From assembly GCF_031846445.1 (NCBI RefSeq), contig NZ_JAVRHR010000002.1, forward strand, positions 372,001 to 436,000: 64,000 nt of DNA. Direction: 5' to 3'. Position numbers and translations under genes: made by a program. Shown here in pieces: positions 52,739-60,852 of the stretch. How positions within the stretch are numbered: the first letter of the stretch is position 1; every line of letters starts with the position of its first letter. Below the pieces are notes generated by a model that saw only the letters and a program-made list of their open reading frames with translations, ran no database searches and was not told where the DNA came from. This DNA is from Croceitalea rosinachiae (lineage in GTDB: Bacteria; Bacteroidota; Bacteroidia; Flavobacteriales; Flavobacteriaceae).

Positions 52739-54826
52739 TTATACTTCTTGAACTGTTTTACGTGATATGTGCGGTTTTGGATTATCTAGATCTACTCGTT
52801 CAACAGGAAATTCAATATTGATTTTAGTGCCTTTATTAGGAATACTATTAACTTTTAGCGATCCATCTATTTTTTTAACACGAGAAATAATATTCTTTAA
52901 ACCAATTCCCTTTTTTTCTTTAGTACTATCAAATCCAATTCCATCATCAGCTACAGTTAAATTTAACATTTTTTCTGATGATTTAAAATTTACTTGAATG
53001 TTTTTACATTTTGAATGTTTGATACAGTTTTGTAAACACTCTTGAACGATTCTATAAATATTGATTTTAGTATCTCCATTCAGTATGTCCCACGCGTAGC
53101 TTTTGCTATAGTCAAGTTCTATATCTGCTTCGGTAGATTTTTTAACTGTTTGTATCAGTTCTTGAATTGAAATCATGAATTCATGAACCTTTTCATAAGC
53201 AGATTCGTTCAATTCATGCGATATTGTACGAACTTCTTCTTCAAGTTCTTGTAATTTTTGAATGAGTTCGGCTCGTTGTTCAATGGCCTTCTCATCTGCC
53301 CGTTCGTTCAAACCGCTCAAGATCAAACGAATTCCCAGCATTTGGCCCAATATGCCATCATGTAGCTCTTCTGAGATCCGTTTCTTTTCAGTCTTTTTAC
53401 CTTCTTCGAGTTTGCCATGCTGTGAGAGCATCAAGTTGTAGATTTCTTGATTGCTGTTTTGCTCTTTTTGTTTGAACTTTAGTTTTTGATTACTAATACG
53501 TTGTGAGACAATGATAAAAATACCAATACCCAGCACCAATAGAATAAGGCTAATAGCTGAATAAAGTTGTTTTTGTTTGGCGAGGGCCTCGTTTTCTTCA
53601 ATGATTTCATCGGTTTCCATACGTATTCGGGCAAACTTATCTTGTATAGCGCGTTCTTTCTGCTGTAAGTCTTCAGTTAAATTAAAATAGGCTTTGGCAT
53701 AATTAGCACTATTTTTTTTATCAAGGGTGGTCAATAGCTTTAAAGAACTTAATAAACGATCATTGTTGGTAGTTTCTTCTGCGATATCTTTTCCTATCAA
53801 TGCTTTTTTGATAGCACCAAGGGTATCATGTTTACCTGCTAAAACTTGGGCATGGTATTCATAATTACGAGCTTTAGAATAGGTATCACCAATACTATCT
53901 AATATTTCGTTGGATCTTTTAAACGCCCTTTCAAACCCCTCAAAATCTTGGGCGCCACTTTTAAAATCAGCGAACGTCCGGCTGCTCAATACTTTAGCAT
54001 AAAGCTCTGGGTTTTTCAGCAATAAACTGTCCTTTTGTTCTAAAGCGCTGTAGAGTTCATAGGCTTTTTTAAAATCCCCTTTTCTTAAATAAATAAATGC
54101 AATATTATTTTCATTCATCAACTCATACCGGTACTTCCTATTGCTCCTTGCATAACGAATGTAGCTTTTAGCCTTTTGATGATATTCCAGCGCTTTGTCA
54201 AATTTATTTAAACCATTCTGTGCGATACCTAATGAATTATAGGTAACAAAGAGTCTATCCCTTGTCTCTACCTTGTTAAAGTAATCTATAGCTTCTATGA
54301 TGTCCTTTTCAGCGCCTACATAATCTTTGATAGCATCTTTTAAATTGCCAATATCTAGAAGAATGGCTCCAGGATAATGACTAATTGAAGCATCTAATTC
54401 TTCCATATTGGAAAAAATGCCGTAAGCTTCTTGCAGATGATAATAGGCACTATCAGGCTTTGCTTTTTTATAAAAATCGGCTAAATCCCAATGTGCGAGC
54501 CCATGTGATTCTTTTTGGCCTAATGCCTTGGATAACTTTATGACCTCTTTGCTGATTTCTTTAAAGAGAATGGAATCTCCTGTGGTCAAAGCAGCAAAGG
54601 ATATTTCAAATAATGAATCTGGGTTGTTTTTTTTTGTTAGATCGATGGCCTTATCAAAAAGATTGATTTTTTGAGAAGTACTTAAAGTAGTGCTGTCTCG
54701 GGCCCATTTCAACCAAATTTCTGTACTATCTGTTGGGACTACACGGGCTTGAAAAATGTTTAGGGGCTGATATCCAAAACCTTGAAGAAAAAAACATAAA
54801 AATATGAGTAGTGCCCCAACTTTCAT
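52739..54826 (-). CDS. TPR-repeat sensor histidine kinase, HisKA_3 type
   Basis: A 695-residue kinase of the NarX-like class. A signal peptide (MKVGALLIFLCFFLQGFGY) is followed by a periplasmic array of TPR helices (about 90-395; LGIAQNGLNKFDKALEYHQKA and similar). A coiled-coil stretch and one membrane segment at about 418-440 come next. The cytoplasmic part has the HisKA_3 motif RISEELHDGILGQML and HATPase blocks VADDGIGFD and GIGLKNIISRV. This layout is common in Bacteroidota and senses envelope or nutrient signals. It is paired with the LuxR-type regulator downstream. Confidence 0.92.
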   Translation of the reverse strand: MKVGALLIFLCFFLQGFGYQPLNIFQARVVPTDSTEIWLKWARDSTTLSTSQKINLFDKAIDLTKKNNPDSLFEISFAALTTGDSILFKEISKEVIKLSKALGQKESHGLAHWDLADFYKKAKPDSAYYHLQEAYGIFSNMEELDASISHYPGAILLDIGNLKDAIKDYVGAEKDIIEAIDYFNKVETRDRLFVTYNSLGIAQNGLNKFDKALEYHQKAKSYIRYARSNRKYRYELMNENNIAFIYLRKGDFKKAYELYSALEQKDSLLLKNPELYAKVLSSRTFADFKSGAQDFEGFERAFKRSNEILDSIGDTYSKARNYEYHAQVLAGKHDTLGAIKKALIGKDIAEETTNNDRLLSSLKLLTTLDKKNSANYAKAYFNLTEDLQQKERAIQDKFARIRMETDEIIEENEALAKQKQLYSAISLILLVLGIGIFIIVSQRISNQKLKFKQKEQNSNQEIYNLMLSQHGKLEEGKKTEKKRISEELHDGILGQMLGIRLILSGLNERADEKAIEQRAELIQKLQELEEEVRTISHELNESAYEKVHEFMISIQELIQTVKKSTEADIELDYSKSYAWDILNGDTKINIYRIVQECLQNCIKHSKCKNIQVNFKSSEKMLNLTVADDGIGFDSTKEKKGIGLKNIISRVKKIDGSLKVNSIPNKGTKINIEFPVERVDLDNPKPHISRKTVQEV

Positions 54827-54877
54827 AACTGCAGTTTACACGGTTTTGTAACGCTTTACCTACATACAAGATACAAA

Positions 54878-54907
54878 AAAACCCCAAATGTTAACATTTG
54901 GGGTTTT
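54878..54907 (-). terminator. Rho-independent terminator of the small lipoprotein gene
   Basis: A perfect 13-bp stem AAAACCCCAAATG / CATTTGGGGTTTT around TTAA, 20 bases after the stop at 54927. U-tracts exist on both strands. It separates the small gene from the kinase gene, so each is its own transcript. Confidence 0.87.
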
Positions 54908-54926
54908 AGTTTTAATATTATGTTTT

Positions 54927-55067
54927 TTAATTTCTTGCGCTTTCAGTTACTTCACCATCACCAGCATTTATAAATAATTCTTCTTGATCTGCCATACTTT
55001 CTGCTTCACAAGAAACAAAACCTAATGTCATTACAGCTACAGCTACTATACTCAATACTTTCTTCAT
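54927..55067 (-). CDS. Small lipoprotein, 46 residues
   Basis: A short gene easily missed by length cut-offs. ATG at 55067 opens MKKVLSIVAVAVMTLGFVSC, a textbook lipoprotein signal with lipobox GFVSC (Cys20). The mature peptide is only 27 residues, strongly acidic, and ends SARN. A strong terminator follows 20 bases after the stop, which argues that the gene is real and separately transcribed. It sits between a LytTR regulator and a TPR histidine kinase. From memory, similar short acidic lipoprotein-like ORFs occur in other Flavobacteriia. No function is known. Confidence 0.75.
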   Translation of the reverse strand: MKKVLSIVAVAVMTLGFVSCEAESMADQEELFINAGDGEVTESARN

Positions 55068-55217
55068 GTGTCTAAAATTTTAATTTTTGTGATTTGATTA
55101 GTTTTCTTTAATTAATTGCAATGTAAAGACATGCTTTGCAAAGAGCGGTTCTGAGATAGCTAAAGAAGTATTTGTAAGAAAAGTTTTAGTAGAAGGATGG
55201 GTTTTACTAGAATTTGA

Positions 55218-55949
55218 TTAATTCGCTGCGTCAATTGAATTTTTTGAAAGCATACTTTTTAAATCATCAACACGATTCTTATATGACTTTGAAAATGGCA
55301 ATTGATTTTCAATATTTCTTATTGTACAGGTAGATTTGCCATAATTAATGCGAGAAACATATTTAACATTTAGAATATAGCTCTGATGAATTCGAATAAA
55401 GTTTTGAGGTAAGGTTTCTTCGAATGACTTTAACGTTTTAAAAGCACTAATTTTACTGCCGTCATTCATAAAAAAATCGGTAGCATTATTGTCCGCCTTT
55501 AAATATAGAATTTCGTTAGTATTTATATAATGATAGTCACGATAGGTTTTTAAGCAAAGCGTGGTAGGTATGGTCTCTTTTGGTACTTGTTTGCGAATTT
55601 TTAAAATGGTCTTTCTAATTTCAAACTCGGTATTTGGCAACAACCAATAATCAAAAAAGCCATTTTTTATGGCATGATACGCATGGTCTTTTGTTTTTGA
55701 GACTGCAATCAGCAGCGGAATATTGTGGAGGTACTGATGCAGTTCACTGATCATTTGAAAATACTCACCGGCTTGTGCTCCTAAATTAATGATGACAACG
55801 TCCGGTAGAAACTTGAGTATTTGGTTTTGTCCATCGCTCGTGTTAGCTGCTGTACTAGCGCATATGAAGTCAGGATAATCTTGCAGGTGTGCCTGTAACT
55901 GAAGACTAGCTGTGGCATTTGCATCAATAATGGTATACGTATAATCCAT
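55218..55949 (-). CDS. LytTR-family DNA-binding protein with degenerate receiver domain
   Basis: A 243-residue protein. Residues 1-125 have the shape of a receiver domain, but the key residues are changed: the phospho-acceptor position is Asn55 (VVIINLGA), only one acid of the N-terminal pair remains (IIDAN, Asp9), and the conserved Lys is Leu104 (DYWLLPN). Residues 135-240 form a normal LytTR DNA-binding domain with NEILYLKADNNATDFF and FIRIHQSYILNVKYVSRI. It is therefore likely phosphorylation-independent. A phased direct repeat lies 54-86 bases upstream and may be its own operator. Confidence 0.88.
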   Translation of the reverse strand: MDYTYTIIDANATASLQLQAHLQDYPDFICASTAANTSDGQNQILKFLPDVVIINLGAQAGEYFQMISELHQYLHNIPLLIAVSKTKDHAYHAIKNGFFDYWLLPNTEFEIRKTILKIRKQVPKETIPTTLCLKTYRDYHYINTNEILYLKADNNATDFFMNDGSKISAFKTLKSFEETLPQNFIRIHQSYILNVKYVSRINYGKSTCTIRNIENQLPFSKSYKNRVDDLKSMLSKNSIDAAN

Positions 55950-56002
55950 AGCCCCAATAGATTATGAGCAAATTACTAATGCATTTTAAAAGTACGTTGC
56001 AT

Positions 56003-56035
56003 TTTTTCCACAAAAAAACTATGGTTTTTCCGCAA
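56003..56035 (-). promoter_or_regulatory. Direct repeat TTTTTCCRCAA, 22-base period; candidate LytTR operator
   Basis: Copies at 56003-56013 (TTTTTCCACAA) and 56025-56035 (TTTTTCCGCAA) differ at one base. The 22-base period equals two helical turns, the usual arrangement of LytTR binding sites. They lie upstream of the LytTR gene, which reads away from them on the minus strand. TAATTTG near 55994 on the minus strand is a short -7-like element. Confidence 0.55.
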
Positions 56036-56055
56036 TAAAATGTGAGTTTACTAAT

Positions 56056-57609
56056 TTATTGCTCTACTATAAATTCATAAGCACCGATGTCGGGTAGGGT
56101 AGTTCTAAGATTTCCCAATATATCATCTGGTACGTTCAAAGCTGTATTTAAATCACCTAAATCTAATATCTCGGCATTTGCTTGAATTTTAAAGAGGTTA
56201 TTTCTTGGGTCTTCAAAATCAGTATTTTGGTTTAAAAAAATAGTTTCAAAAAAGGCAATGTCACTAAAATCGAAAAGAGGGTTTTCGGCAAAATCACCGT
56301 TGATATCATCAAACTGAATGGAACAGTTCAAAAAATTAAATTGAAACGTGTTAGTTGTATTGGAAGATAATAATAACTCTATATTTCTATTGCCATCTAT
56401 AATACAATTTGCGAAAGAGGCACTTTCTAAATCGGCACCTGTACTAGATCCATCAGCAAGGGTAATATAATTATCTATGTACAGGGCCGGGGCATTTCTA
56501 AACCCATTTACCCAATAATTAGCTATTGTACAATGCTTAAAATTATAATTGCCACCAAGGTTACAGTATAACGATATAGATCCTGAATTGCCAAAAACGG
56601 TATTTTCGGCACTTATGTTCGCTGTTCTTGACCAAAGATTGGTTGTGGTGCTATTGTATAGTTGGCTATTGTTGATAGATAGGGTAGAAGCGGTATTGTT
56701 TTCGTCTCCTTCCACCAATATACCTACGGTAGCATTTTTTAGGGTCAGGTGCTCAATTTGATTGTTGACACTACCAGCAGTAATCCAAATAGTGCCCCAC
56801 TGCCCTGGTGTATCCGCGAATTCTGGTTCTAATCGATCACCTTCAAAAATGACTTCGTTTTCAAGCTGCATTTGGTCTTCACTCAAAGCACCATTTATTT
56901 CTATAGCGGCATTAGGGCTTACAAGTATGCCCGAATCTTTATGAAAGTGTACCCTTGTACCAGCTTGCATTGTTAGGGTTTCGCCTTCTGGAACGGCTGC
57001 ATAGCCGTAAATAACATAAGGCTTTTGATTGTTAAAGTTAAGTTCACCACCATCTAGAAAAAAACCTTCAATTCTTATCTCATTTTGATCTTCATCTAAA
57101 CCTAAGAGCAGCGTTTCTTTAAATCCGTTTTCTAATCGTTCCGGATATAAAAAAATAGCATCTTTAACCAAAGTGACCAATTCAACAGTTTTAGTAGTTC
57201 CTGTATTTTCAAATTGAATAGCATCTGTATGTAAAAATTCATTCTGCCCTGTTTCAGCGATGTCAAAAGTGGTCTCGATAAAAATGAACATACTGTCTTT
57301 TGCCAAAATAGGAACATCATTAAACTCTTTTCCTGCCAAACCATCAACATTTAGACGGTATTTGCTTTGCTGGCCATTTTTTAAACCAATAAACGGAATG
57401 ACAACGTCTTTATTCTCTCTATTATATACCTTAAGGGTATAGGTGCTGCTACCAATATTGGTGAAAATGGTATCTAAAAAAACAGTGTCTTTTGAAAATT
57501 CTAAATTTCCGGATGAAGTCTTAAAATCAAAGTCTTTTCGACAAGAAGCTAATCCAATGAAAAATAGGACTAGTGCAAAAAGAATATAAATTTTTAAACT
57601 AGCCTTCAT
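56056..57609 (-). CDS. Right-handed beta-helix lipoprotein, choice-of-anchor Q type end
   Basis: A 517-residue surface-type lipoprotein (signal with lipobox GLASC). The first half is beta-sandwich-like. The middle (about 215-460) shows parallel beta-helix character: short strands with Asn-rich turns such as INGALSEDQMQLENEVIFEG (in part) and VGILVEGDENNTASTLSINNS. The C-terminus ends LPDIGAYEF, the mark of the choice-of-anchor Q/beta-helix group. It could bind or process polysaccharide, but no catalytic residues are evident. It is the last gene after the cyclotransferase and thioesterase genes on the same strand. Confidence 0.82.
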   Translation of the reverse strand: MKASLKIYILFALVLFFIGLASCRKDFDFKTSSGNLEFSKDTVFLDTIFTNIGSSTYTLKVYNRENKDVVIPFIGLKNGQQSKYRLNVDGLAGKEFNDVPILAKDSMFIFIETTFDIAETGQNEFLHTDAIQFENTGTTKTVELVTLVKDAIFLYPERLENGFKETLLLGLDEDQNEIRIEGFFLDGGELNFNNQKPYVIYGYAAVPEGETLTMQAGTRVHFHKDSGILVSPNAAIEINGALSEDQMQLENEVIFEGDRLEPEFADTPGQWGTIWITAGSVNNQIEHLTLKNATVGILVEGDENNTASTLSINNSQLYNSTTTNLWSRTANISAENTVFGNSGSISLYCNLGGNYNFKHCTIANYWVNGFRNAPALYIDNYITLADGSSTGADLESASFANCIIDGNRNIELLLSSNTTNTFQFNFLNCSIQFDDINGDFAENPLFDFSDIAFFETIFLNQNTDFEDPRNNLFKIQANAEILDLGDLNTALNVPDDILGNLRTTLPDIGAYEFIVEQ

Positions 57610-57614
57610 TGTTA

Positions 57615-58001
57615 TTAAAATAGGTTTTTAATGGAATCAGGAATTCTGACCGGCTTCATGCTCACAGGGTTTATCAAACACCAATCCGTTTCTGAAGTAA
57701 CCACTAGTTTAGCGGCTTTATTGTCTTTTATGATTACCCTTCTTACAGAAATTGGGCCTTTAGAGTTGATGATTTCAGTTTCTAGCAGCAATTGATCGTT
57801 CAGCTTTGCCGCGCTGTGATAGATAATCGAATGTTTTCTCACTACCCAAACAAATTGTTTTTGTAGCGATTCATCAGCTTTGTACTGCCAATGTTCTTTT
57901 GATATTTGTTGGATCCAATCTAAATACCGCACGTTGTTAACGTGTCGCAAGTCATCCAAATCTTTTTCAGTTACGGTTAACTTAATGGAGTAGGGTAGCA
58001 T
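57615..58001 (-). CDS. Acyl-CoA thioesterase, hotdog fold
   Basis: A 128-residue single hotdog protein. VTEKDLDDLRHVNNVRYLDWIQQ is quoted in part; the DDLRHVNNVRYLDW segment fits the active-site helix of 4HBT-type thioesterases. The second half is the expected beta-strand set. The physiological acyl-CoA is unknown. The ATG overlaps the stop of the glutaminyl cyclase gene by one base (TAATG), and the next stop-to-start gap to the beta-helix gene is five bases, so the three are one unit. Confidence 0.85.
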   Translation of the reverse strand: MLPYSIKLTVTEKDLDDLRHVNNVRYLDWIQQISKEHWQYKADESLQKQFVWVVRKHSIIYHSAAKLNDQLLLETEIINSKGPISVRRVIIKDNKAAKLVVTSETDWCLINPVSMKPVRIPDSIKNLF

Positions 58002-59059
58002 TATTCTTTTTTAAGTATTTCTACTTCAAAAAGTTTGTTCCAATTTTTACCAGTAACAAAGAAAGTTTTTTTAGTCGGATGATACGCAACCCCATTCAAA
58101 ACCGAGTTTTGCTCATCCCAATCTTCAACACTTTTATCAACCAATTTTTTTAAACCGCCAAAATTGATTACCCCTTCAATGGCCCCAGAAGTAGCATCAA
58201 TGATCATCATACTTTCTTTGCCATATACATTGGCGTATAGTTTACCATCAACATATTCAAGTTCATTTGCTCTATTAAAAATGGACTTATTGGTAACAAT
58301 TTCAACATAACCGGTCTCGACTAGTGTTTCAGGGTCTAGATACCATATCTTTTCAGTACCGTCACTTTTAAATATTTTTTCACCGTCATTGCCAAGGCCC
58401 CATCCTTCTTTACTTTTGCCATAAGTGAAGCTTTCAATTTTATCAAAAGAGGTTTGGTCGTACACATACCCGATACCACTTTGCCAAGTAAGTTGGTATA
58501 TCTTATTGTTCATCAAAGTAATCCCTTCCCCGAAAACGGAGTTATCTAATTGAATGTTATCTAAGACCTCACCAGTTTTATAATCTACTTTACGCAATGT
58601 TGATTTACCCTTTTTGCCAGTACTTTCATATAAGGTGTCACCACTAAATTCAAGTCCTTGCGTATAAGCTTTATCGTCATGCGGGTAAGTATTGATAATA
58701 TTATAAGTATATATTTCAGGTGCTTTACTAGACAAGACCTTGATATTCTTTGAAATTTCTACGGAGGTATCGTCAAAGTCAATTTTGGCAATGAGTTTTT
58801 TACTACCCAAACTTTGAATGTCAAAAGTTATTTTTTTATCAATTTTCGGTAGCACTTTTCCATCGATACGATATTCAATGGCATCAATGGTTTTATTCTT
58901 TTTGTTTTTTATTGCAATACCAACCGATTGATTTTGTTTGTACTTATTTTTGTTCCCTTCTAATTGAATGTCAAAAAGTTGGGTAGCATCATTGGTTCCG
59001 GCACAAGCCCCAACTAAAACTATGGCAATCAGTAGTACGTAAACCTTCATTTTTTGCAT
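58001..59059 (-). CDS. Glutaminyl-peptide cyclotransferase, plant/bacterial type
   Basis: Converts N-terminal glutamine to pyroglutamate on exported proteins. The 352-residue protein has a lipoprotein signal (LVGACAG) and a small N-terminal beta domain. The five-bladed beta-propeller catalytic part begins near YNIINTYPHDDKAYTQGLEF (in part); the PHDxxAFTQGL block is the family mark. Other hallmarks are LTWQSGIGYVYD and GWGLGNDGE. Many type IX-exported proteins of Bacteroidota carry pyroglutamate, which fits an envelope role. It is divergent from the SRP RNA gene. Confidence 0.92.
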   Translation of the reverse strand: MQKMKVYVLLIAIVLVGACAGTNDATQLFDIQLEGNKNKYKQNQSVGIAIKNKKNKTIDAIEYRIDGKVLPKIDKKITFDIQSLGSKKLIAKIDFDDTSVEISKNIKVLSSKAPEIYTYNIINTYPHDDKAYTQGLEFSGDTLYESTGKKGKSTLRKVDYKTGEVLDNIQLDNSVFGEGITLMNNKIYQLTWQSGIGYVYDQTSFDKIESFTYGKSKEGWGLGNDGEKIFKSDGTEKIWYLDPETLVETGYVEIVTNKSIFNRANELEYVDGKLYANVYGKESMMIIDATSGAIEGVINFGGLKKLVDKSVEDWDEQNSVLNGVAYHPTKKTFFVTGKNWNKLFEVEILKKE

Positions 59060-59085
59060 ACTTGTTTTTAACTTAAAATCATGAC

Positions 59086-59115
59086 CAAATTAAGGATGTA
59101 AACCGATTGTGACAA
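59086..59115 (-). promoter_or_regulatory. Possible promoter TTG-N20-TAATTTG of the glutaminyl cyclase gene
   Basis: On the minus strand, TTG (59113-59115) and TAATTTG (59086-59092), one base shorter than the consensus -7 element. It overlaps the SRP RNA promoter on the other strand, so the two could interfere. Confidence 0.4.
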
Positions 59116-59136
59116 ATTTAAAAGGTCGTATATTTG
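59107..59136 (+). promoter_or_regulatory. Promoter TTG-N19-TATATTTG of the SRP RNA
   Basis: TTG at 59107-59109 and TATATTTG at 59129-59136, with exactly 19 bases between: the best Bacteroidota-type promoter in the window. Base pairing of the RNA ends puts the transcript start at about 59142, six bases after the element. Confidence 0.8.
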
Positions 59137-59141
59137 CCTTT

Positions 59142-59235
59142 GGCAAGTCCTACACGACCAGCTCCTGCAAAATCCCCCAGGGTGGGAACGCAGCAAGGGT
59201 ATGCGGTCGTAGCGGTGCGATGTAGGTAGCTTGCC
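59142..59235 (+). ncRNA. ffs: Signal recognition particle RNA (4.5S, small bacterial type)
   Basis: A 94-base RNA. The ends pair (GGCAAG with CTTGCC, then CCTACA with TGTAGG), forming one long hairpin. The apical helix 8 carries the conserved SRP features: CCCCCAGG, the GGAA tetraloop at 59185-59188, and AGCAA at 59192-59196 in the symmetric loop bound by Ffh. No Alu domain is present, as usual for the short form. A consensus promoter lies directly upstream and a T-run directly downstream. Confidence 0.93.
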
Positions 59236-59242
59236 TTTTTTT
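59230..59242 (+). terminator. T-run at the end of the SRP RNA
   Basis: The closing CTTGCC of the terminal stem is followed by seven T (59236-59242). The long stem of the RNA itself acts as the terminator hairpin. Confidence 0.7.
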
Positions 59243-59289
59243 GTACCTAAAAGTGAACGGTTTGACCTCACTTTTTTTTACTTTGCATT

Positions 59290-60096
59290 ATGAATAAAAA
59301 AGTAGTTTTGATAACAGGCGGCTCATCTGGTATAGGTAAAGCTACAGGTATATTTTTGAAAAGTAAAGGGTTCACCGTATACGGAACTACAAGAAGTTTA
59401 GACAAGCATAAAGATTTTGCGGATTTTCAGCTTTTAGAGCTTGATGTGAAAGATGATATATCCGTAAACAATGCTATCCAGACTATTTTGAAAAATGAGG
59501 AGCAAATTGATATTCTGATCAATAATGCAGGAGTTGGAATTACTGGTCCTGTTGAAGAAACCCCAATCGTAGAAATCAATAAAGCATTTGATACGAATTT
59601 CAACGGCCCTATTCGCATGGTACAAGCGGTCTTGCCTCAAATGCGAAAGCAACAATCTGGATTGATAATCAACATAACCTCAATTGCAGGATATATGGGA
59701 TTACCTTTTCGCGGAATCTATTCCGCTACCAAAGGGGCTTTAGAACTTGCAACCGAAGCTCTGAGAATGGAGGTAAGAGAATTCGGAGTTAAGATTTCTA
59801 ATCTTGCTCCTGGCGACTTTGCTACCAATATCGCTGCTGGACGCTATCATTCTCCTGTCTTAGATAGTTCGCCATATAAAGCCTATGGCAAATCATTAGA
59901 TCTAATTAATGAAGATGTCAATAATGCCAGTAATCCGATTGAAGTGGCCAAAAAAGTATTGATGATCATAAATACCACTGATCCCAAAGTTCATTATAAG
60001 GTTGGAAGTTTTATGCAAAAATTTTCACTTATATTAAAGAAAATATTACCTGACAAACGTTACGAAAGACTACTTTTGAAACATTATAAATTGTAG
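59290..60096 (+). CDS. SDR family oxidoreductase
   Basis: A 268-residue classical short-chain dehydrogenase. Cofactor loop GGSSGIGK, LINNAGVGITG, catalytic Ser in INITSIAGYMG and the YSATKGALE (Tyr-x3-Lys) motif are intact. The C-terminal region (VGSFMQKFSLILKKILPDKRYERLL, in part) is basic and may touch the membrane, as in ketosphinganine/retinol-type SDRs. The substrate is not predictable. It follows the SRP RNA by about 50 bases and precedes an aldolase-like gene on the same strand. Confidence 0.9.
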   Translation: MNKKVVLITGGSSGIGKATGIFLKSKGFTVYGTTRSLDKHKDFADFQLLELDVKDDISVNNAIQTILKNEEQIDILINNAGVGITGPVEETPIVEINKAFDTNFNGPIRMVQAVLPQMRKQQSGLIINITSIAGYMGLPFRGIYSATKGALELATEALRMEVREFGVKISNLAPGDFATNIAAGRYHSPVLDSSPYKAYGKSLDLINEDVNNASNPIEVAKKVLMIINTTDPKVHYKVGSFMQKFSLILKKILPDKRYERLLLKHYKL

Positions 60097-60135
60097 TTTT
60101 ATAGCACATAAGAACATTAAAAATAAAAGTACGAC

Positions 60136-60792
60136 ATGAAGTTTTTTATTGATACCGCCAACTTGGAACAAATTAAAGAAGCCCAAGAACTAGGAGTTTT
60201 AGATGGAGTAACCACAAACCCCTCTTTAATGGCAAAAGAGGGCATAACAGGTGAACAGAATATTCTTAAGCATTATGTTGATATATGCTCTATAGTTGAA
60301 GGTGATGTATCTGCAGAAGTAGTTTCCACTGATTTTGATGGAATGGTGAAAGAAGGCGAAGCACTGGCCAAACTTCATGACCAGATTGTCGTCAAAGTTC
60401 CGATGATCAAAGAAGGTGTAAAAGCTTTAAAATACTTTTCAGATAAAGGTATTCGAACTAACTGCACATTGGTTTTTTCTGTTGGCCAAGCATTATTGGC
60501 TGCCAAAGCTGGTGCAACTTATGTTTCTCCTTTTCTAGGACGATTAGATGATATTTCTACTGACGGACTAAACCTAATTTCTGAGATACGACTTATTTAT
60601 GATAATTATGCTTTTGATACTCAAATCTTAGCGGCATCTATACGTCACACAATGCATGTAATTGATTGTGCAAAACTTGGGGCTGATGTTATGACTGGCC
60701 CACTTTCATCTATTGAAGGGTTATTAAAACATCCACTCACAGACATTGGCTTAGCTAAGTTTTTAGCGGATTATCAAAAAGGCAATTCGTAA
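60136..60792 (+). CDS. Fructose-6-phosphate aldolase/transaldolase-like (TalC family)
   Basis: A 218-residue class I aldolase of the short transaldolase family. It opens MKFFIDTANLEQIKEAQELG, has GVTTNPSLMAKEG, the Schiff-base Lys in IVVKVPMI, and TLVFSVGQALLAAKAGA. Family members act as fructose-6-phosphate aldolases or as true transaldolases, and sequence alone does not separate the two safely here. In Bacteroidota this short form often serves as the transaldolase. A terminator follows the stop. Confidence 0.92.
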   Translation: MKFFIDTANLEQIKEAQELGVLDGVTTNPSLMAKEGITGEQNILKHYVDICSIVEGDVSAEVVSTDFDGMVKEGEALAKLHDQIVVKVPMIKEGVKALKYFSDKGIRTNCTLVFSVGQALLAAKAGATYVSPFLGRLDDISTDGLNLISEIRLIYDNYAFDTQILAASIRHTMHVIDCAKLGADVMTGPLSSIEGLLKHPLTDIGLAKFLADYQKGNS

Positions 60793-60817
60793 GAAATATT
60801 TTTTTAAAAACAGGAAG

Positions 60818-60852
60818 GCCTTGGTGATTTATTTAACTACCAAGGCTTTTTT
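60818..60852 (+). terminator. Rho-independent terminator
   Basis: GCCTTGGT pairs with ACCAAGGC (8 bp, 13-base loop) and is followed by six T. It lies 25 bases after the aldolase stop and overlaps the end of the convergent gene's coding sequence. Confidence 0.75.

Noticed and set aside
54878..54907. Possible small RNA between the small lipoprotein and the kinase gene
   Set aside because: The hairpin with U-tract is explained as a terminator and there is no promoter in the gap.
59068..59271. A 67-codon open frame on the minus strand
   Set aside because: It runs antisense through the SRP RNA gene and its product has no recognisable features.
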